Assembly: GCA_037039685.1 (NCBI GenBank)
Contig: JAWNGF010000002.1
Coordinates: 3,224,001 to 3,288,000, forward strand
From: Ceratobasidium sp. AG-K
Lineage: Eukaryota; Basidiomycota; Agaricomycetes; Cantharellales; Ceratobasidiaceae
Reading direction: 5' to 3'
DNA: 64,000 nucleotides
Under the pieces are notes generated by a model, which had not been told where the DNA came from, did not search any database, and worked only from the letters and a program-made list of their open reading frames with translations. A program made the translations under genes and the position numbers. This document shows, in pieces, positions 49,359 through 62,448 of the stretch; position 1 is the stretch's first letter, and every line of letters starts with the position of its first letter.

Positions 49359-52300
49359 TTGTTTGGTTGGAGACTTGCTGCTCCCACCATTGCTCTTTTA
49401 TTGTTTGCCCATTTGAAATATTGGGGTACTGGTCTTGAAGGAAATTCCTTGAGGAATTTAGTCATGATCAGACGCAGCTCAGCAATCTTCTCTGCCTGTT
49501 CTTCCAAATCTTTGCTTGGTGGGAAGCCCTTCCATTGGATCACATAGCGGAGACCCCTTTTGTCCTCCTTCCAGTCCATGATTTTTTCCACTTCCCATTC
49601 TTCCTCTCCTTCCTCCGTGACTATTGGTGGAGGTCAGACCTGGTTGCAATGGAACTCCTTGTCTTCTGTGTATCTGCTTAGCAGGTCTATGTTGAATACA
49701 GGGTGGAGACACATTGATTTTGGTAGTTACAGTTCATAAGCGTGTGAGGAGATTTTGGATTTGACTGGGAATGGTCCCATCTTTTTGTTATCCAGTTTCT
49801 TCCTGTGTTGTTTTGTTTTGATGTTTGGGGCAAAGAGCCACACAAGGTCTCCTATTGCAAATTCCTCCCTTGGTTCCTCCTGCTCCTTGCAATGGAATTC
49901 CATAGAGGCTACTACTTTGTCCCTGACTTGTGCCATTTCTGATGCCTTGTCTTCTGCTGTGGGAACCCCTGTTGTTACATCCATTGTTGTCCATCTGGGG
50001 TTTATCCCATACATGGCTTCAAACGGGGACCTCCCAGTTGCCCTGTTTATGTGGTTGTTGTAGCAGAACTCTGCCAGGGGTAACAGTTCTGGCCAATGGT
50101 CCTGCCAGTGATTGATGAAGGTTTGCAACCATGCTTCCAGCCACTGATTGATGCGTTCTGACTGCCTGTCCATCAGGGGGTGGTATGCTGTGGAGAATGT
50201 AGGGTTGATGGAAAGCTTCTTGTACAGCGCTCATAGGAAGTTGCTGTTGAATGTTGATCCCCCGTCCAACACTGTTGTCTTTGGCAACCCATGTAGCTTC
50301 CATACATTGGCAATGAACAAGTCTGCTACTCCTTCCGCTTTTGTGGCCTCCTTGCAGGCTATGAAGTGTGCTTGTTTAGAATGCCAATCCACCACCACCA
50401 GGATGCTGTCTAATCCTTTCGCTTTGGGCAGCTTTACTATAAAGTCATAAGTAATATCTTCCCAGGGCTTGGTTGCTAGGGGCAGTGGCTTTGCCAGCAC
50501 CTGTTCCTTTGACCCCTTTGCCCGCTGGCACATTTTGCAGGAGTTCATGTATTGGTTCACCGTTGCCTTCATCCCTGGCCAATAGTAGCTTCTTGAGATC
50601 AACTCCAACATCCTTGCTTGACCCTGATGTCCTGCAATCATAGAGTCATGATGTTCTTTCAGGATGTGTAGTTGCAGGCCCTTGTCCCAGGTATATAGAT
50701 CTTCCCTTGGTAACACAGTATGTCTTCTTTGATAGAGTAGGCCTTGAACTGTTTCTTCATAGAAGCTGGGAGATCTTCCTTTCTTCTGAACAACTTCAGC
50801 AGTTTGTCCAAGGATGCACCCGTAGTCTGCTCCTCCTTCATATCCTCCAGGATATTAACTGTTGTCCTTGCCACAACTCCCAAGAATTTTTCTGCTCCAA
50901 TCATTGTTTCTTCCTTGTTTGGGATGTCTTTGTGCTCAAACCATCTTGAAAGAATGTCTGGCTTGGTAGAGAGCTTCCCTGGACAATAGACAATAAGGAA
51001 GTTGAAACTAGCAATTTCCTGTTACCATCATGCCTGCCTGCAGTTGAAGGATTTTGCTGTCTTCCAATACTCCAAGTTTTTGTGATTGGTGTAGACTGTG
51101 ATTGGGCTTGTTGTTCCTTCCAAATGCAATTGCCAATGCTTGAACGCATGGATTATAGCCCCTAGTTCCTTGTTGTGCATGTCGTAGTTTTGTTCCGCAG
51201 GGTTGACACTTTTTGACATGAACGCAATAGGATGAAGGTACCCTTTGTCTTGCCTCTGGCTTAGGATTGCCCCCATTGCTACTCCCAATGTGTCTGTTTC
51301 TAAGAGGTATGGTTTTGTTGGTTCTGGGTGGGCAAGCATGGGTTCCTTTGTTACTGCTATCTTGATTGCCTGGAATGCCCCTTCTTCCATTTCTTCCCAC
51401 TTCCATTTTGTCTCCTTTTGTGTCAGGAGCGTCAAGGGTTTCACAATAGTGCTAAAGTCCTGTATGAACCACCTGTAGAAGTTTGCAAATCCCAAGAACA
51501 CTTGTACTTGTTTCACTGTTTTGGGAGTTCTCCAGTCAATGATTGCCTGTACTTTTTCTTTTTCCATGGAGAACCCTTTGGGGGATGCTGTGATGCCAAT
51601 GCAGTCAACTTTATTCACAAAGAAGTTGCACTTCCTGAGTTTGCAGAACAGGTGCCATAGTTGTAGTTGTTTGAGTACTTCCTTTATGTTGGCTGTATGT
51701 TGTTCCCGTTCTATCCCACAAATGAGGATGTTGTCAATGTAGATTACTACTCAGATGTTGATCATGTTGCTGAAGATGTGGTTCATCATCCTTTGAAATG
51801 TAGCTGGAGCATTCTTGAGGCCAAATAGCATAACAACATATTCGTATTGCCCCTTTCTTGTCCTGAAAGCCATCTTCAACTTGTCTCCTTCCTTAATTCT
51901 AATGTTGTTAAAACCCATGTGTACGTCCAATTTTGTGAAGATCTTTGCACCCTTTAGTTTTTCCAGCAGGTCAATCTGTTGGGGCATTGGAAATTGGTCT
52001 GCCTCTGTGATCTTGTTGACTCTCCTGAGATCAATGACAAAGCATGGTGAGCCATCAACTTTGGGACAAAAAATTCTCCTGACGCAATCTGTGAGTTGCT
52101 GGGTTGTATCTTTCCAAGCCTGAGCTCTTCCTTGATATACTCATCCAAGGCCTTGCTCTGGGCTGGAGACAGGGGAAATGGTCCAGCTGGTTTGGGCAGT
52201 GGTGCATTAGGAATGAAGTTGATTTTGCAGTTGAAGTCCCTGTGGGGTGGCAATTCCTTGAAGTTCTTTTCTGAGAAGACATCATAGAAGTCTTGTAGCT

Positions 52301-52790
52301 CTGTTGGTAGGACCTCTGGTATTTCCTCTACCGTTACCTTGCATCCTGTTGCTTCTCTCCATTTCACTTGTCATGTTTCCCAGTTGATTGCTGGATTGGC
52401 TGTTTCCAGCCCTATCATTCCTAGAACCAGGGGGTTCTCCCCAGTAGGCATAGCATAGAACCATTGTTTGAAAGTCCGCCCCAGTACTGAAAATTCCAAT
52501 GTTATTTTGAATCAAATGGTTTTGCTGAGTTCTTCCCCTTGGATTCCAATGACCTTCCTAGGCTTTGGGAGTTCAATAAGTGGGAGCTTGTTCTTTCTTG
52601 CAAAGGTGATGTCAATGAAGTTTTTTGATGTGCCTGAGTCAATAAGTGTGTTGATTGTGTCCATGATTCCTGCTATCTGAGATGAGACAAGTGGTGATTC
52701 ATTTGTTGTTCTCATGTACTTTTTTTTTCTTGAGATGGTAGGTTTGTTTGTGTGACTAGACATGGGTACTAGACGCCCTATTCTTTTCCC
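48929..52790 (-). pseudogene. pol: Gyp4 Pol, inactivated
   Basis: Protease (LIDSGTSKNFIDITF near 52630), RT (YIDNILI near 51740, preceded by a TGA at 51751), RNase H (LETDTLGVAMGAILSQ near 51290; TNHKNLEYW near 51080), integrase zinc finger (HHDSMIAGHQGQARMLEL to CKMCQRAKG near 50530), core (VVVDWHSKQAHFIAC near 50370), a GPF-like segment near 49760 and a chromodomain-like YVIQWKGFPPSKD near 49540. Two frame changes (between 52000 and 52300, and near 50690) and several TGA codons disable it. The -1 entry heptamer is at 52784-52790. Confidence 0.88.
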
Positions 52791-54937
52791 AACTTGGAGA
52801 TGGAGTTGTCAACCTTGGCTGCTGTTCCCTTGATTGATGTCTTGGGATCCTCCTTTTTTGTGTTGTTAGGGCATTTGCCAATAGTGTGTCCTTTTTCTCC
52901 ACACTTGAGGCATCATCCTTCCTTCTTCCTTGTATTCCAGACTTCCATGGGAACCCTGTCTTCCTCCTTGATTTTCAAGCATGTTGAGGGCACAGCAGTT
53001 TTTACAGCTTCACCTGTCTTTCCATCCTTCTTCTTGAAGCAATCACCAAGCACCCTGATGTCCTGGACTGTGTTGTTGCACTTGATTGCAAGTGTAATCC
53101 ATCCCTTGAGGGTATTGATGTTGTCTGGTTGAGCTTGTAGTTGCTCAATCTGGATTCCATTGTGGAGTTTTGATTTGAAGGTGGAAATCAGGGCTTGTTC
53201 ATCCCATCCAAGTTCTGCCACAATTAGACAAAATTGTGCTGCAAAGTCCCTGACTTGGATGTTTGTTCCCCAGTTGTTGAGGGCACACATATCCCGTTCT
53301 GCTTTGTGTTGACGGTCTGGTTTGCCAAATTGCATCCTAAATCCCTCCTTGAAGTTCTGCCATGACTCCAGATACTGGTGTGCCCCTCCTTCATTCTGGA
53401 GTCTCAGGAAACATTGGGCCCATGGCACGCCTTTTGTTCCACTCATGTTGGTAAGGAAGGCTGTAATCCGGGCTTTGTTGTTGGGAATTTGTTGGGGAAG
53501 CTGCCTGAAGTATGCTTCCATCTGGTCAACAAAGGGGTCCGCCACTGCACCTGTCTCACCTGTGAAGCTGTCTGGCTTCTGGACTTTGATGTGTTCTGCC
53601 CTGGGTGCCACTGGTTTGAGTGCCCTATTTTGTAGGTCCCTGATTGTTTGGCAGAGTTCCCTAATGAACTCTGCTTGTGCTTTGTGGTGTGAAGACCCTG
53701 CTGGTGTATGGGTGGATTGTTTGGAGTGTTGGTCTTCTTCCTCTTGTTCCTGGACTAGGATGAAGTCCTCCCTAAACCAGTTGACAATGTTGGTAATATT
53801 GGTCTTGACTGTCTCCAATTGTTGTCCTAGTCCTGTGGCATCTCTTCCATAGTTCAAGGGTGCTTGTTTGACCCATCCCAGTTCAAGTTCCACTTGTTGG
53901 TTGATGTCTCAAACCGCTGTTTGACCCTTGGTGACTGCTGCAATTGCTCTACCCATTTCCACAAGATTTTGTGTGTGAATCCTGACATTCTCTCCCATTC
54001 CTGCAACCTCCATCCTTAGGTCCTGCATTTCCTCATTGATATTGTTTAGATGTCTGTGAACGGCCCTGACCTTGTTGTGAATTGCAACATGTTCCCTGTT
54101 TAGGGTTGCAAAGGTTTTGTTCAGACAGCTGTTGAGTTCCCCAAAATATAACTGCATGGCATTCAGGATTGCTGCATTTCCTACTGCATCAACTTGTCCT
54201 GGGGTTGGTGCTGGGTAAGGGGGTGCAGCTTGGGGCAGTAGAGATATGACCAAAGCATGAGAGGAAAGTGGTGCTGGTGAAATCAGGAATGGAGCTTGTT
54301 GGATAAAGTGTTGTCCAATTTCTGCTGCATCATAGTTGCTAGAGGCCATTGTATTTGAAGGGATACAAAAGATTGGTTGTCAAGGGTAAGCTGGTCCAGC
54401 AATTGCTTGTGGAGTGGGTTTGGGAGCTTGTGCTGGTAGTTGGAATTCTGGAGGGGGAGCCCTTCTATGCATCAAAGGGGAGTGGATTGCCACTGTGGAC
54501 CAATATATGTCCATTGGACTTCCTAGCAGAAAAGGGGCTTGTCTTCCTTCCTCTCCCTGTATGGTGAGAATTTCTCCATGAGCAGGTTGTGCTGGAGCCT
54601 CACTATCCACTGAGGTGATAGGGGTTTGGTTTGCATATTGGACAGTAATATCTGCATCTGGGTCCACAGGTTTGTTGCTTGGGCCTGCTTGTGGAACTTC
54701 TTCAACAGCTTGAGGAATGTATTCCACAACCTGAGGGCCTTCTTCTTTGATTGTAGCCCCTAGTTCTCCTGGGACACTTTGGGTTCTGCTGGGAGTGCGT
54801 TCCATAGAACTTGATGACCTTGGAGCTACTCCTCCAGTTGCCCAGTTGGGTTGATTAGGATGCCCTGCTCTGCTGGGGTTTGTCCTCCTTGAAGTGTTGG
54901 CTGCTGCTGATTGCAGTCTTGTGTATGGGTGACTCAT
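52778..54937 (-). pseudogene. gag: Gyp4 Gag with three TGA codons
   Basis: One frame of 719 codons from ATG 54935-54937 to TAG 52778-52780, close to the 723 of Gyp1. Internal TGA codons are at 54380-54382, 53909-53911 and 52913-52915. The Pro/Ser-rich N-terminus is followed by a helical region (NREHVAIHNKVRAVHRHLNN), a capsid-like domain (KPDSFTGETGAVADPFVDQM), and a CCHC knuckle CLKCGEKGHTIGKC. All three nonsense codons could arise from CGA or CAA by C-to-T change. Ends ISKLGKE over the slippery site. Confidence 0.88.
52784..52790 (-). promoter_or_regulatory. Canonical -1 frameshift heptamer GGGAAAA (Gyp4)
   Basis: Gag frame TTG GGA AAA GAA TAG. The pol frame continues GGG AAA AGA ATA GGG CGT, aligning with the Gyp1 pol start. 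Confidence 0.8.
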
Positions 54938-55183
54938 TCTGCATTGTTGCCACAAGAAAACTTTGTTGCTAAGGTCTTGATTGCATTGAGTTTGGTATAT
55001 GTATATCCTGTTTGCAGGGCTAGTAAGGATTCTGCAAGGGAAAGATTGATAAGGGCATTGTTGAGAAAAAAGACTGGTCCAACTTTGGCAGTTGAGAGAC
55101 CCAGATGGTGGCAGGTTGGAGCACAGAATTGACAGATATCTTGTTGTTGGATTCTGTATATAATGGGTCTCATGGCTTGATAC

Positions 55184-55194
55184 AGCTTGTTTGC
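55184..55194 (-). promoter_or_regulatory. Gyp4 self-priming site
   Basis: AGCTTGTTTGC in plus text is the reverse complement of GCAAACAAGCT at 55333-55343 in the 5' LTR, 25 nt downstream (minus strand) of the TATA-like CATATATG (55369-55376). Confidence 0.72.
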
Positions 55195-55196
55195 AA

Positions 55197-55682
55197 TGTT
55201 GCAACCTCCTTTGAGACTGCAAGGATTAGGACTATGAATGGCATCTAAGTCCTGAGAAACTCCAAGTGGCGCTACACTGAGTGCACTCTTAACACTTAAA
55301 GGTAGAGGTACATTGTGAGGGTGAATGACAAGGCAAACAAGCTGGGGTTACCAGGCTTGGTTTGGCTCATATATGCAGGCAAACGCAGCAGTGTTATGCA
55401 CTGCCGCCACAAGAAACCAAGTCATACAAAATACCAGTCAGGATCGTCCATGAGTCATGCTCTATCAAGAGACATGACTCCAGACAAAGCGCAGCTGGCG
55501 TTACATGATAGTAACTAGATAGCCACAAGATTTTGGCTAGGCAAAGGAAGCGCTGGCAAGGGGGACAAAGAAACCAAGAAACAGCCAATGCCATATGGGC
55601 CAAGGGTGACACATCATCCATACACTGCACTAAATGTGGGAGAGGGTGCAAGACAAGTCCATGGTGAGCCTAGCTCACAACA
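55197..55682 (-). repeat. Gyp4 5' LTR (486 bp)
   Basis: TGTTGCAACC to GCTCACAACA. Contains ATGAGTCAT (55450-55458) upstream of the TATA; the other LTR has lost this site (ATGAGTTGT). Confidence 0.94.
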
Positions 55683-57800
55683 AATGAACTGGTCAAAACC
55701 CCATGATTTCAAAAATGTGCAGGAATTTCTGGGCTTTGTGAAATTTTATCAGCACTCTATCCCAAATTTTGCAAATGTAGCATGCTCTCTGTATAACCTA
55801 CTCAAAAAGGATGTCAAATGGGAATGCTCAAACACCATGGATGGTGCTTTCAATAGGATCAACAAGGTCCTCACTACAGCACCCCTAGTAGTTCAAACTG
55901 ATGTTCAAGAACAAGTCTTTGTCAAATGCAATGTATCAGAGTTTGCCACTGGAGCCATACTAACACAAAATAACTCTGAAAGGAAACTTTGTCCTGTGGC
56001 TTATCTATCCAACTCATTGTCCTGGCTGAGCACAACCACAATATCTTTGACAAGGAGTTACTAGCAATCATTTAAGCATTTAAGGAATGGAGGCACCTAT
56101 TAGAGGGTTCAGAAAAGCTAGTTCCAAGTTCTGATTGACCCTAAGAATCTGGAATATTTTGCAAAGTCCCAACAATTCAACCATTGCCAACTATGCTGGA
56201 TGAACTTCCTGGTCAATCACAATTACAAGATCATCTACAGACCAGGAACGCAGAATCAAAAACCAGACATCCTTTCTGGATGCTAGGATCTTGTCCCACT
56301 TCAAGGGGGGGTAGAGAAGCAAGTTTTCCTGAAAGCAGAACTTTTCATTGCCCCTTTCCCCCCTGATCAGGAAATCCATGATCTAGTTCAAGAAGCACTC
56401 TTAGAAGATGATTGGTTGACAATGGGCCTAGACAAACTTTGTGATGGGGAATCAGTGTAATATTGGGAGTTGCAAGAAGGTCTGCTCCTCTTCAGAGGCA
56501 AAATCTTTGTACCAAGGGACAAGATGGTTAGGAATCTTGTACAGGAATCCAGACACAATGCTATGGCAACAGGTAATCTGAGACAAGCTTGCACCTTAGA
56601 ACTGATCTCAAGGATGTTATATTGGCCTTCAATGAAGAAAGCAGTCAAATCACACAAATCACACTGTGAAACCTGCATCCACTCAAAACCATCCAACCAA
56701 CTGCCCACAGGACTATTGCACCCCATGCACATTCCAGAGCAGCCCTGGGAGGAAATATCCTATGACCTCATTGTAGGGTTACCTGAGTTGGAAGGTTTTG
56801 ATGTGATTCTCACAGTTGTCAATCACTTCTCCAAGGTTGTCCACTATATTGATACCAGATCTAAAGCCACTTCCATTGATGTCACCAACCTATTTGTCTC
56901 CTATGTCTGGAAACTGCATGGGTTGCCCAAAGTAACAGTGTCTGATTGAGCTCAGTGTTTAACTACAAGTTCCTGAAACATCTGTATAAGCACCTACACA
57001 TTAAACTCGCTTTCTCCACTGTTTACCACCCTGAGAGAGGCAGACAGTTGGGGTGTGCAAACCAGATTGTTGAAATCTTCATATGAGCATACACAAACCA
57101 TCATCAATTGGACTGGGTCTCCCTCCTACCTATTGCAGAATTTCCATATTATAATGCTCTTCAGGCATCTACAGGCAAATCACCATACCAAATTTGCCAA
57201 GGTTTTAACCCTTGATTTGCTGTTGGTGAAGATATGGAGTACCAAGTCCCAAACACAGATGACCATGCTAAATTCCTCCATGATGGATACAATGAAGTCA
57301 AGGCAGCCCTTATGTTAGTGCAACAACAGTACAAGCACTTCTACAACCAAAGTCATCAAGCACCCAAAGACATCAAAGAAGGCAGCAAAGTATGGCTTAA
57401 TCATCAAAATACTTCCACTGATTGTCCATCAGTAAAATTGAGTCATAAGAAGTTGGGCCCTTACAAGGTTGTCAAGAAAATAGGAACACATGAGTATCCA
57501 CTCAATTTACCCCACACTATGTGCATACACCCTGTCTTTCACACAACCCTATGTCAAAAGGCTAATCCTGACCCTCATGGATGCAATCCACCTCAACCTC
57601 CTCCTATTGTCACTGAGGAAGGAGAAGAGGAATATGAGGTTGAAGAAATACTAAATAGCTGTTGTAAAAGTTGTCACCATTTTGAGTACTATGTGAAATG
57701 GAAGGGTTACAATCATGGAAGTAATACTTGGAAACCATTATTGAGAATTGAATGGAATGGTACTGAATGTACACATTGCCCCTTACTGAATATGGCGCAT
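55683..57800 (+). pseudogene. Gyp6 RT end, RNase H, integrase and chromodomain remnants
   Basis: Continues from 47918: KNVQEFLGFVKFYQHSIPNF (55710-55770), RNase H (KCNVSEFATGAILTQN near 55930), integrase zinc finger (SRHNAMATGNLRQACTLELI, HCETCIHSKPSNQ, 56550-56700), core (YDLIVGLPELEGFDVILTVV near 56765; Asp of the third motif damaged), KVWLNHQN and KKLGPYKVVKKIGTHEY (57390-57490), and a chromodomain-like EEYEVEEIL then YYVKWKGYNHGSNTWKP (57630-57740). There are several stops and frame shifts. No accessory ORF and no LTR are recognised after it. Confidence 0.83.
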
Positions 57801-58560
57801 AGATCAACTATATGCTGACTGGTTTGTCCTGTGCTGACTGAGAGTACATGTATGTGTGTTACTAAGTGTTCTCTAATTTTTCTTCTATGTTCTACAACTA
57901 CATGTATATAAACCAGACTGCATACTTGGTTTATACATGATCCGGTGGCCCTATTGCTTCCACTTGCCTATCTGCTAAGTTAGCTTTGAGTGCAAGGCGT
58001 TCTTGGTAATATCTCAATAGTTTATGAGCCCTGCTTTGCTCTAAGCATTTACTTTGTTTTATTATCTGCCCACTGTGTCTATCCACTTAGAAGACAACCC
58101 CCAACTTTGTACCCCTGAGGGATCACCACAAAACTATCCTTTTCAAGTCTCTTCGTCTGAAGCAGACATTTCCAACAACTTACAAACCAAATTTGAAGAC
58201 CCCAAGCCCAGAGGCTACATCAATTCAAGATACAATGCTGACTGAGGCTCAATCAAGCTCCTTGAGTCACCCTGAGAATGTCCCACTTACTGACTGCAAT
58301 AGATGGAATAATTCCATTAAGAAGTCCTTTGATTGGATGCATTTGGCCACTGTTCTCATCAATTACTGTCACACCTTGCTGATTACAAACATTTAGCCAA
58401 TTTCTACATGCCTGACAAAGCTGCAGAAGAAACCCAAATGGAAATCGAAACTGAACAGCCCTCTCTATTCACAATAGAACACAATGGATACCCATCCCTG
58501 CCACCTACACCACAAATCCAACACATCTATATTCACCTGGTTATCTCACATCTACTGACA
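57801..58560. other. Spacer with TATA-centred inverted repeat; no gene supported
   Basis: A/T-rich promoter-like sequence. CATGTATATAAACCA (57901-57915) is an imperfect inverted repeat of TTGGTTTATACATG (57926-57939). It could be part of a lost LTR of Gyp6 or of the copia element, but it does not match the copia 3' LTR. Short Pro/Ser-rich open stretches to 58560 (for example MPDKAAEETQMEIETEQPSL near 58410) are of uncertain meaning. Confidence 0.45.
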
Positions 58561-61330
58561 ATGGCTCAGCCTACTTTAATTTCCAACAACATTTTCAAGA
58601 TTCCTTCACTATCTGGATGCAATAATTACTCAATCTGGAATATGCAGATCTAAGAAATGCTCATGGAAACAGAGCTATGGGAACTAGTTGCTGGAAACAA
58701 TACCCTGCACCCTATCTTAACAGCAGCTATTCCAGCTCAACTGACAGGTTGTGGTCCCCTTGATGTACCCAGAGTTGCAGGAATCAACCAAGCAGCAATT
58801 GATTCATGGGAAAAGAACAACCAAAAGGCACTAGGCGTAATTAGAAGGTGCATAGAAGCTGCCCCTATGGTCCATGTGGTCCAAATCAACACAGTGTCAG
58901 CTGTATGGGCCCAATTGGAATAAGTCTGTCACAATATTGGCACTCCCACCATGACCCTTTTGCAAAACCAATTTACTGGCCAACACATGACAGAAGGCAA
59001 TGATATGGAAGAACACATCAAGAAACTTTGTTCCATATTTGATAAAGTAAACACTCCTCTTCTAGCTGACATTTCTAATCCCTTAATTGAACTAGAATTC
59101 ATCTGGCAATTACTAGCTCCCTTACCCAAATCTTGGCAGTACCTGGCTGCTGTGATTGATCAAACAGTGACACCAAGCAATCCTGAAGGAATCCAACTCT
59201 CTGCCAATATTTGATCACACATTCTAGCAGAACACCATTGCTGAAAAGCCCAAACTGGCAAAAAGTTGTTCTTTGTCACCAATCAATTTAATAACCACCC
59301 TCAACAACAAGGAAACATATCAGATTGTCTCCAAAAACAATGCAATAACTGCAATATCTTTGGACATGTCAAACATGAGTGTCACAAACCTGGATGCAGT
59401 GCATACAAGGGTGGAAATTGATCAAACAACAGTGGAAACAACTTGAATTCACATAATAATTGAGGAAACCAAAACAGCAATGGTAATCAAAGCCTGAATA
59501 ACAACTCAGGTGGCCACAACAATCAAAACTGCTACAATGGCAATCAAGATTGTGAAAATAACTCCAGGAACCAAGGAATTAATTGGAATCAACAAGATTC
59601 AAACCCTGATCCACCCTGGATAGCCCACCTTGCAAACACAATTGATGGCAAGATTGTATTCTCCTTCCAAGGAAACTGCGATATTTTGGACCTTATTTGT
59701 ACAAAGCCTGATCCCCCACCTGGAGCAGACCTACCACATCTTCCAGAACATGTTCATGCATACATTTCCAATTGGCTAGACCCTCCAAACTTACCATCAA
59801 TTGAAAATTAGAAGAACAGTTTGGATTGGCACTTGAAGATGCATGGATCATTGATTCCACAGCATGTTGCCATGTTACCCATTGTCAACAGCATTTGCTC
59901 AACTTCATCCCTTTTGAGTCACCTGTCACTAGCATAGGCAGATGAGCAAAGATCACAGGAATGGGCAACATTATCCTTTACACATCAACCAATGCTCTAA
60001 CAGTCTACAGACAAAATGTTAGGTGGACTGGTCACCCTAATAACAAAATTACATTCAAGAACATTGCCCTGGTTGAAAATTGTCCTGTAAACCTTATTTC
60101 ATTATCTGCCTGGACAGACCAATATCTGAAGCGCCATTTCAATATCCAAGGCCACCACATCTATGCCAAATTGGCAAATACCATCAAACCCTATTTGCAG
60201 TTGCAGAGAATGTTGGAAACCAACAGACAGGAATCTCCTGGTACCCTGATTGCAACCACCAATATTGGACAAACTATATTAATCACCTGCTCCCTTGACA
60301 ATTGGCACATCATTCTTGGCCATGCTTCTAATGAGAACATCATGTAAGTACAACAAATCAACAGTGTCAAAGGAATCAATATCATCAAAGCACCCAAAAC
60401 ATGGCACACAGAGTGCATTGGATGCTTACTTGGAAAACAAACAGTTGACCCATTTGGTCAAACAAAGATGAAACAGGTCTGGAACATTGGAGACCAGATC
60501 TACTCTGATGTCTGGGGACCTTCTCAAACTGAATCAATCCTGGGAAATGGCTATTACATCATATTTATGGATGCAGCTAGCTGATACAGCTTCATAGCTT
60601 TCATGAAAACAAGGATGAAGCAGTTGACAAATACATTATCTTCAGCAAATGGCTGTTCACCCAGAGGAATCTGGAGATCAAACAAATTCATTTTGACAAT
60701 GGAAAGGAGCTCATCAACAAGAAGCTGTGATCTTATTGTAAAAACAAAGGAACAGAACTCACTACCACTGCCCCTTATTCATTCCAACAGAATGGCCTAG
60801 CAGAACAACACCACAGGACCCTGACAGAATGAGCATGTTCAAAGATCCATGCACACAGCAATACCTGCCCCAAGATCTACCACTGGGAAGAAGCAATTAG
60901 TTATGGCAAAAAAATATCAAACAGTATGCCAACACCATGCTACCTGTCTTGTTCTGATCCAACAAAATAGTCTTGACATTTCAGCAGCCAAAACACACAC
61001 AGCAATCTTTAATGGAATTTTGAATAACACTGGAGGTGCCTGGTGGCACCTGGCACTGCCTGATCAACAAATTTAAGAATCTAGAAATGTATCCTTTCCC
61101 TAGCATTTGCCTGCCCCAGCACCTCTAGGATATGCACCCCCCTTGGACTTTCTGAAGAAACTGAACCTTCTGATGAATGGATTGGAGTCAAAGCACCAAC
61201 TGAGGGGGAGATTGGACCTCAGAAGAAAATTGACAAGGACAACAAGACAATGATTCATCATTCCACTTGGAACTCTCCTTAAATGCTGACTACTTCCAAA
61301 GACACTGCTTCTACTCAGGGGGAGCATATC
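58561..61330 (+). pseudogene. Copia Gag-Pol remnant (Gag, protease, integrase)
   Basis: ATG 58561 starts MAQPTLISNNIFKIPSLSGC, a standard copia Gag N-terminus (LSGCNNYSIWNMQ). Then come the Gag body (IKKLCSIFDKVNTPLLADIS near 59020), a CCHC knuckle CNNCNIFGHVKHEC (near 59340), protease IIDSTACCHVTHC (near 59848), the pre-integrase motif DNWHIILGHASNENIM (near 60298) with CIGCLLGKQT, and the integrase core with SDVWGP (60507), HFDNGKEL (60695) and LAEQHHRTL (60795). Stops after NMQI, AQLE and ENIM and several frame changes show decay. EETEPSDEWIGVKAPTEGEI near 61160 is the linker that normally precedes RT. Confidence 0.82.
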
Positions 61331-61351
61331 ACTGCTCCAACATTGTCTAGT

Positions 61352-61890
61352 TGTTGTGACCCGTCCACAACACCAATGGACTCTGCTTGCTTTACTGGAC
61401 TTGTGGCAGCCTTAAGTGCCTAATGTAAATAGATGTGGCCCTCTCCCTTGTTTTGTGAGGTGTATGGATGACTTGTCCCTGCAGCCCATATGGCTGTGCT
61501 GTCTTCTAGATCTTTCCTTCAGAAAGATCAACCTTCTAGAACTTCTACCTAGAAGGTCTTTGTGACTTGCTGACTGAGCCTGGTGCCTGATTGGCCACAA
61601 ACATCACGCACCCTTTCAAGCATTTATGCCTCAGACTATATATACTAGCTTGCAAGCTTGGACTTACTCCCGCTTGCTTTGCCTTGTCATCTCTCCCCTT
61701 GAGTGCAACTAAGTCACTAGGCCTCTATGCCATCATCTCAAACACTAAGTGGGCCCCAGGCCATTGTCATAAGGTTGCTAAGGTTGCACTAGCAACTTAG
61801 CACACAGTATGGAGCCTCTAAGGCAGCTTGAGGCCTATAAGGTGTGAACCAACATGGATGTCAGTCAACCAGCATAGCAGGGTTGCAACA
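61352..61890 (+). repeat. Copia 3' LTR (539 bp)
   Basis: TGTTGTGACCC to AGGGTTGCAACA with TATATATAC near 61638. Related to the solo LTR split by the DNA transposon (shared start, TTGCCTTGTCA segment and end). Confidence 0.8.
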
Positions 61891-62011
61891 CTAGTGCCCC
61901 TCCTGTTACTATCCTCCCTTCCAACAGGAAACTGTCATGCCCACATGCTCTGAAATGTTAGACTTGTAGCAATGTGGCATCAGGTACTGTTCCAAGGGAA
62001 CGCCAGCAATT

Positions 62012-62436
62012 TGTCACAACCCTAGCCGAACCTTGGAGGCCGAGACTCCACAGGTAGTGATGATGGGGGTTGGGGCGGCAACTAAGGCCTAAGTGAGTCA
62101 CGCGATTGTAGAAGGGGAAAACAACAAGAGAACAAGTCTTGTGGGGGCAAGACTTGTGTTGCTGGTATATATACTAACTACTGTGGCTATGTACAATAGA
62201 GAGCAGGCGACAAGGGAAGACAAAAGGAGAAAAGGCAAGAGTCCGAGGGAAGCGAGCACAGAACAAAGGGAACGTGATAAGTCCATGGGCGCCAAGGGAA
62301 AACTGGGACTAGCCAGGCAGGCATGTCCCGCGGTCATGGCTTACATAATGGCGACTATATGCGCCAAGACGAGGAGAACGAGACCAAACACGAGCCAAAC
62401 AGAACACAGAAGAGAGAAAAGGAAAAGGTCGTGACA
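62012..62436 (-). repeat. Gyp2b 3' LTR (425 bp)
   Basis: TGTCACAACC to GGTCGTGACA; holds TATATATAC and the AGAACAAGTCTTGT segment of the self-priming pair. Slightly shorter than the Gyp2a LTRs. Confidence 0.94.
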
Positions 62437-62448
62437 CTACCCCCCCTT

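Larger units (their letters stand above)
47919..55682 (-). mobile_element. Gyp4: full-length Ty3/gypsy element, TSD AATGA
   Basis: LTRs of 486 bp at 47919-48404 and 55197-55682. AATGA stands at 47914-47918 and 55683-55687, and removing the unit with one AATGA reunites the Gyp6 RT frame. Internal order on minus: self-priming site, gag, pol, accessory ORF, poly-G polypurine tract. LTRs are visibly diverged and at least six TGA codons interrupt gag and pol. Confidence 0.96.
58561..61890 (+). mobile_element. Degenerate Ty1/copia element lacking RT, with 3' LTR
   Basis: Gag, protease and integrase in copia order, followed by the usual Pro/Glu-rich linker and then directly the 3' LTR (61352-61890). 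Reverse transcriptase and RNase H are missing and no 5' LTR is seen, so it is a truncated relic. Confidence 0.82.
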
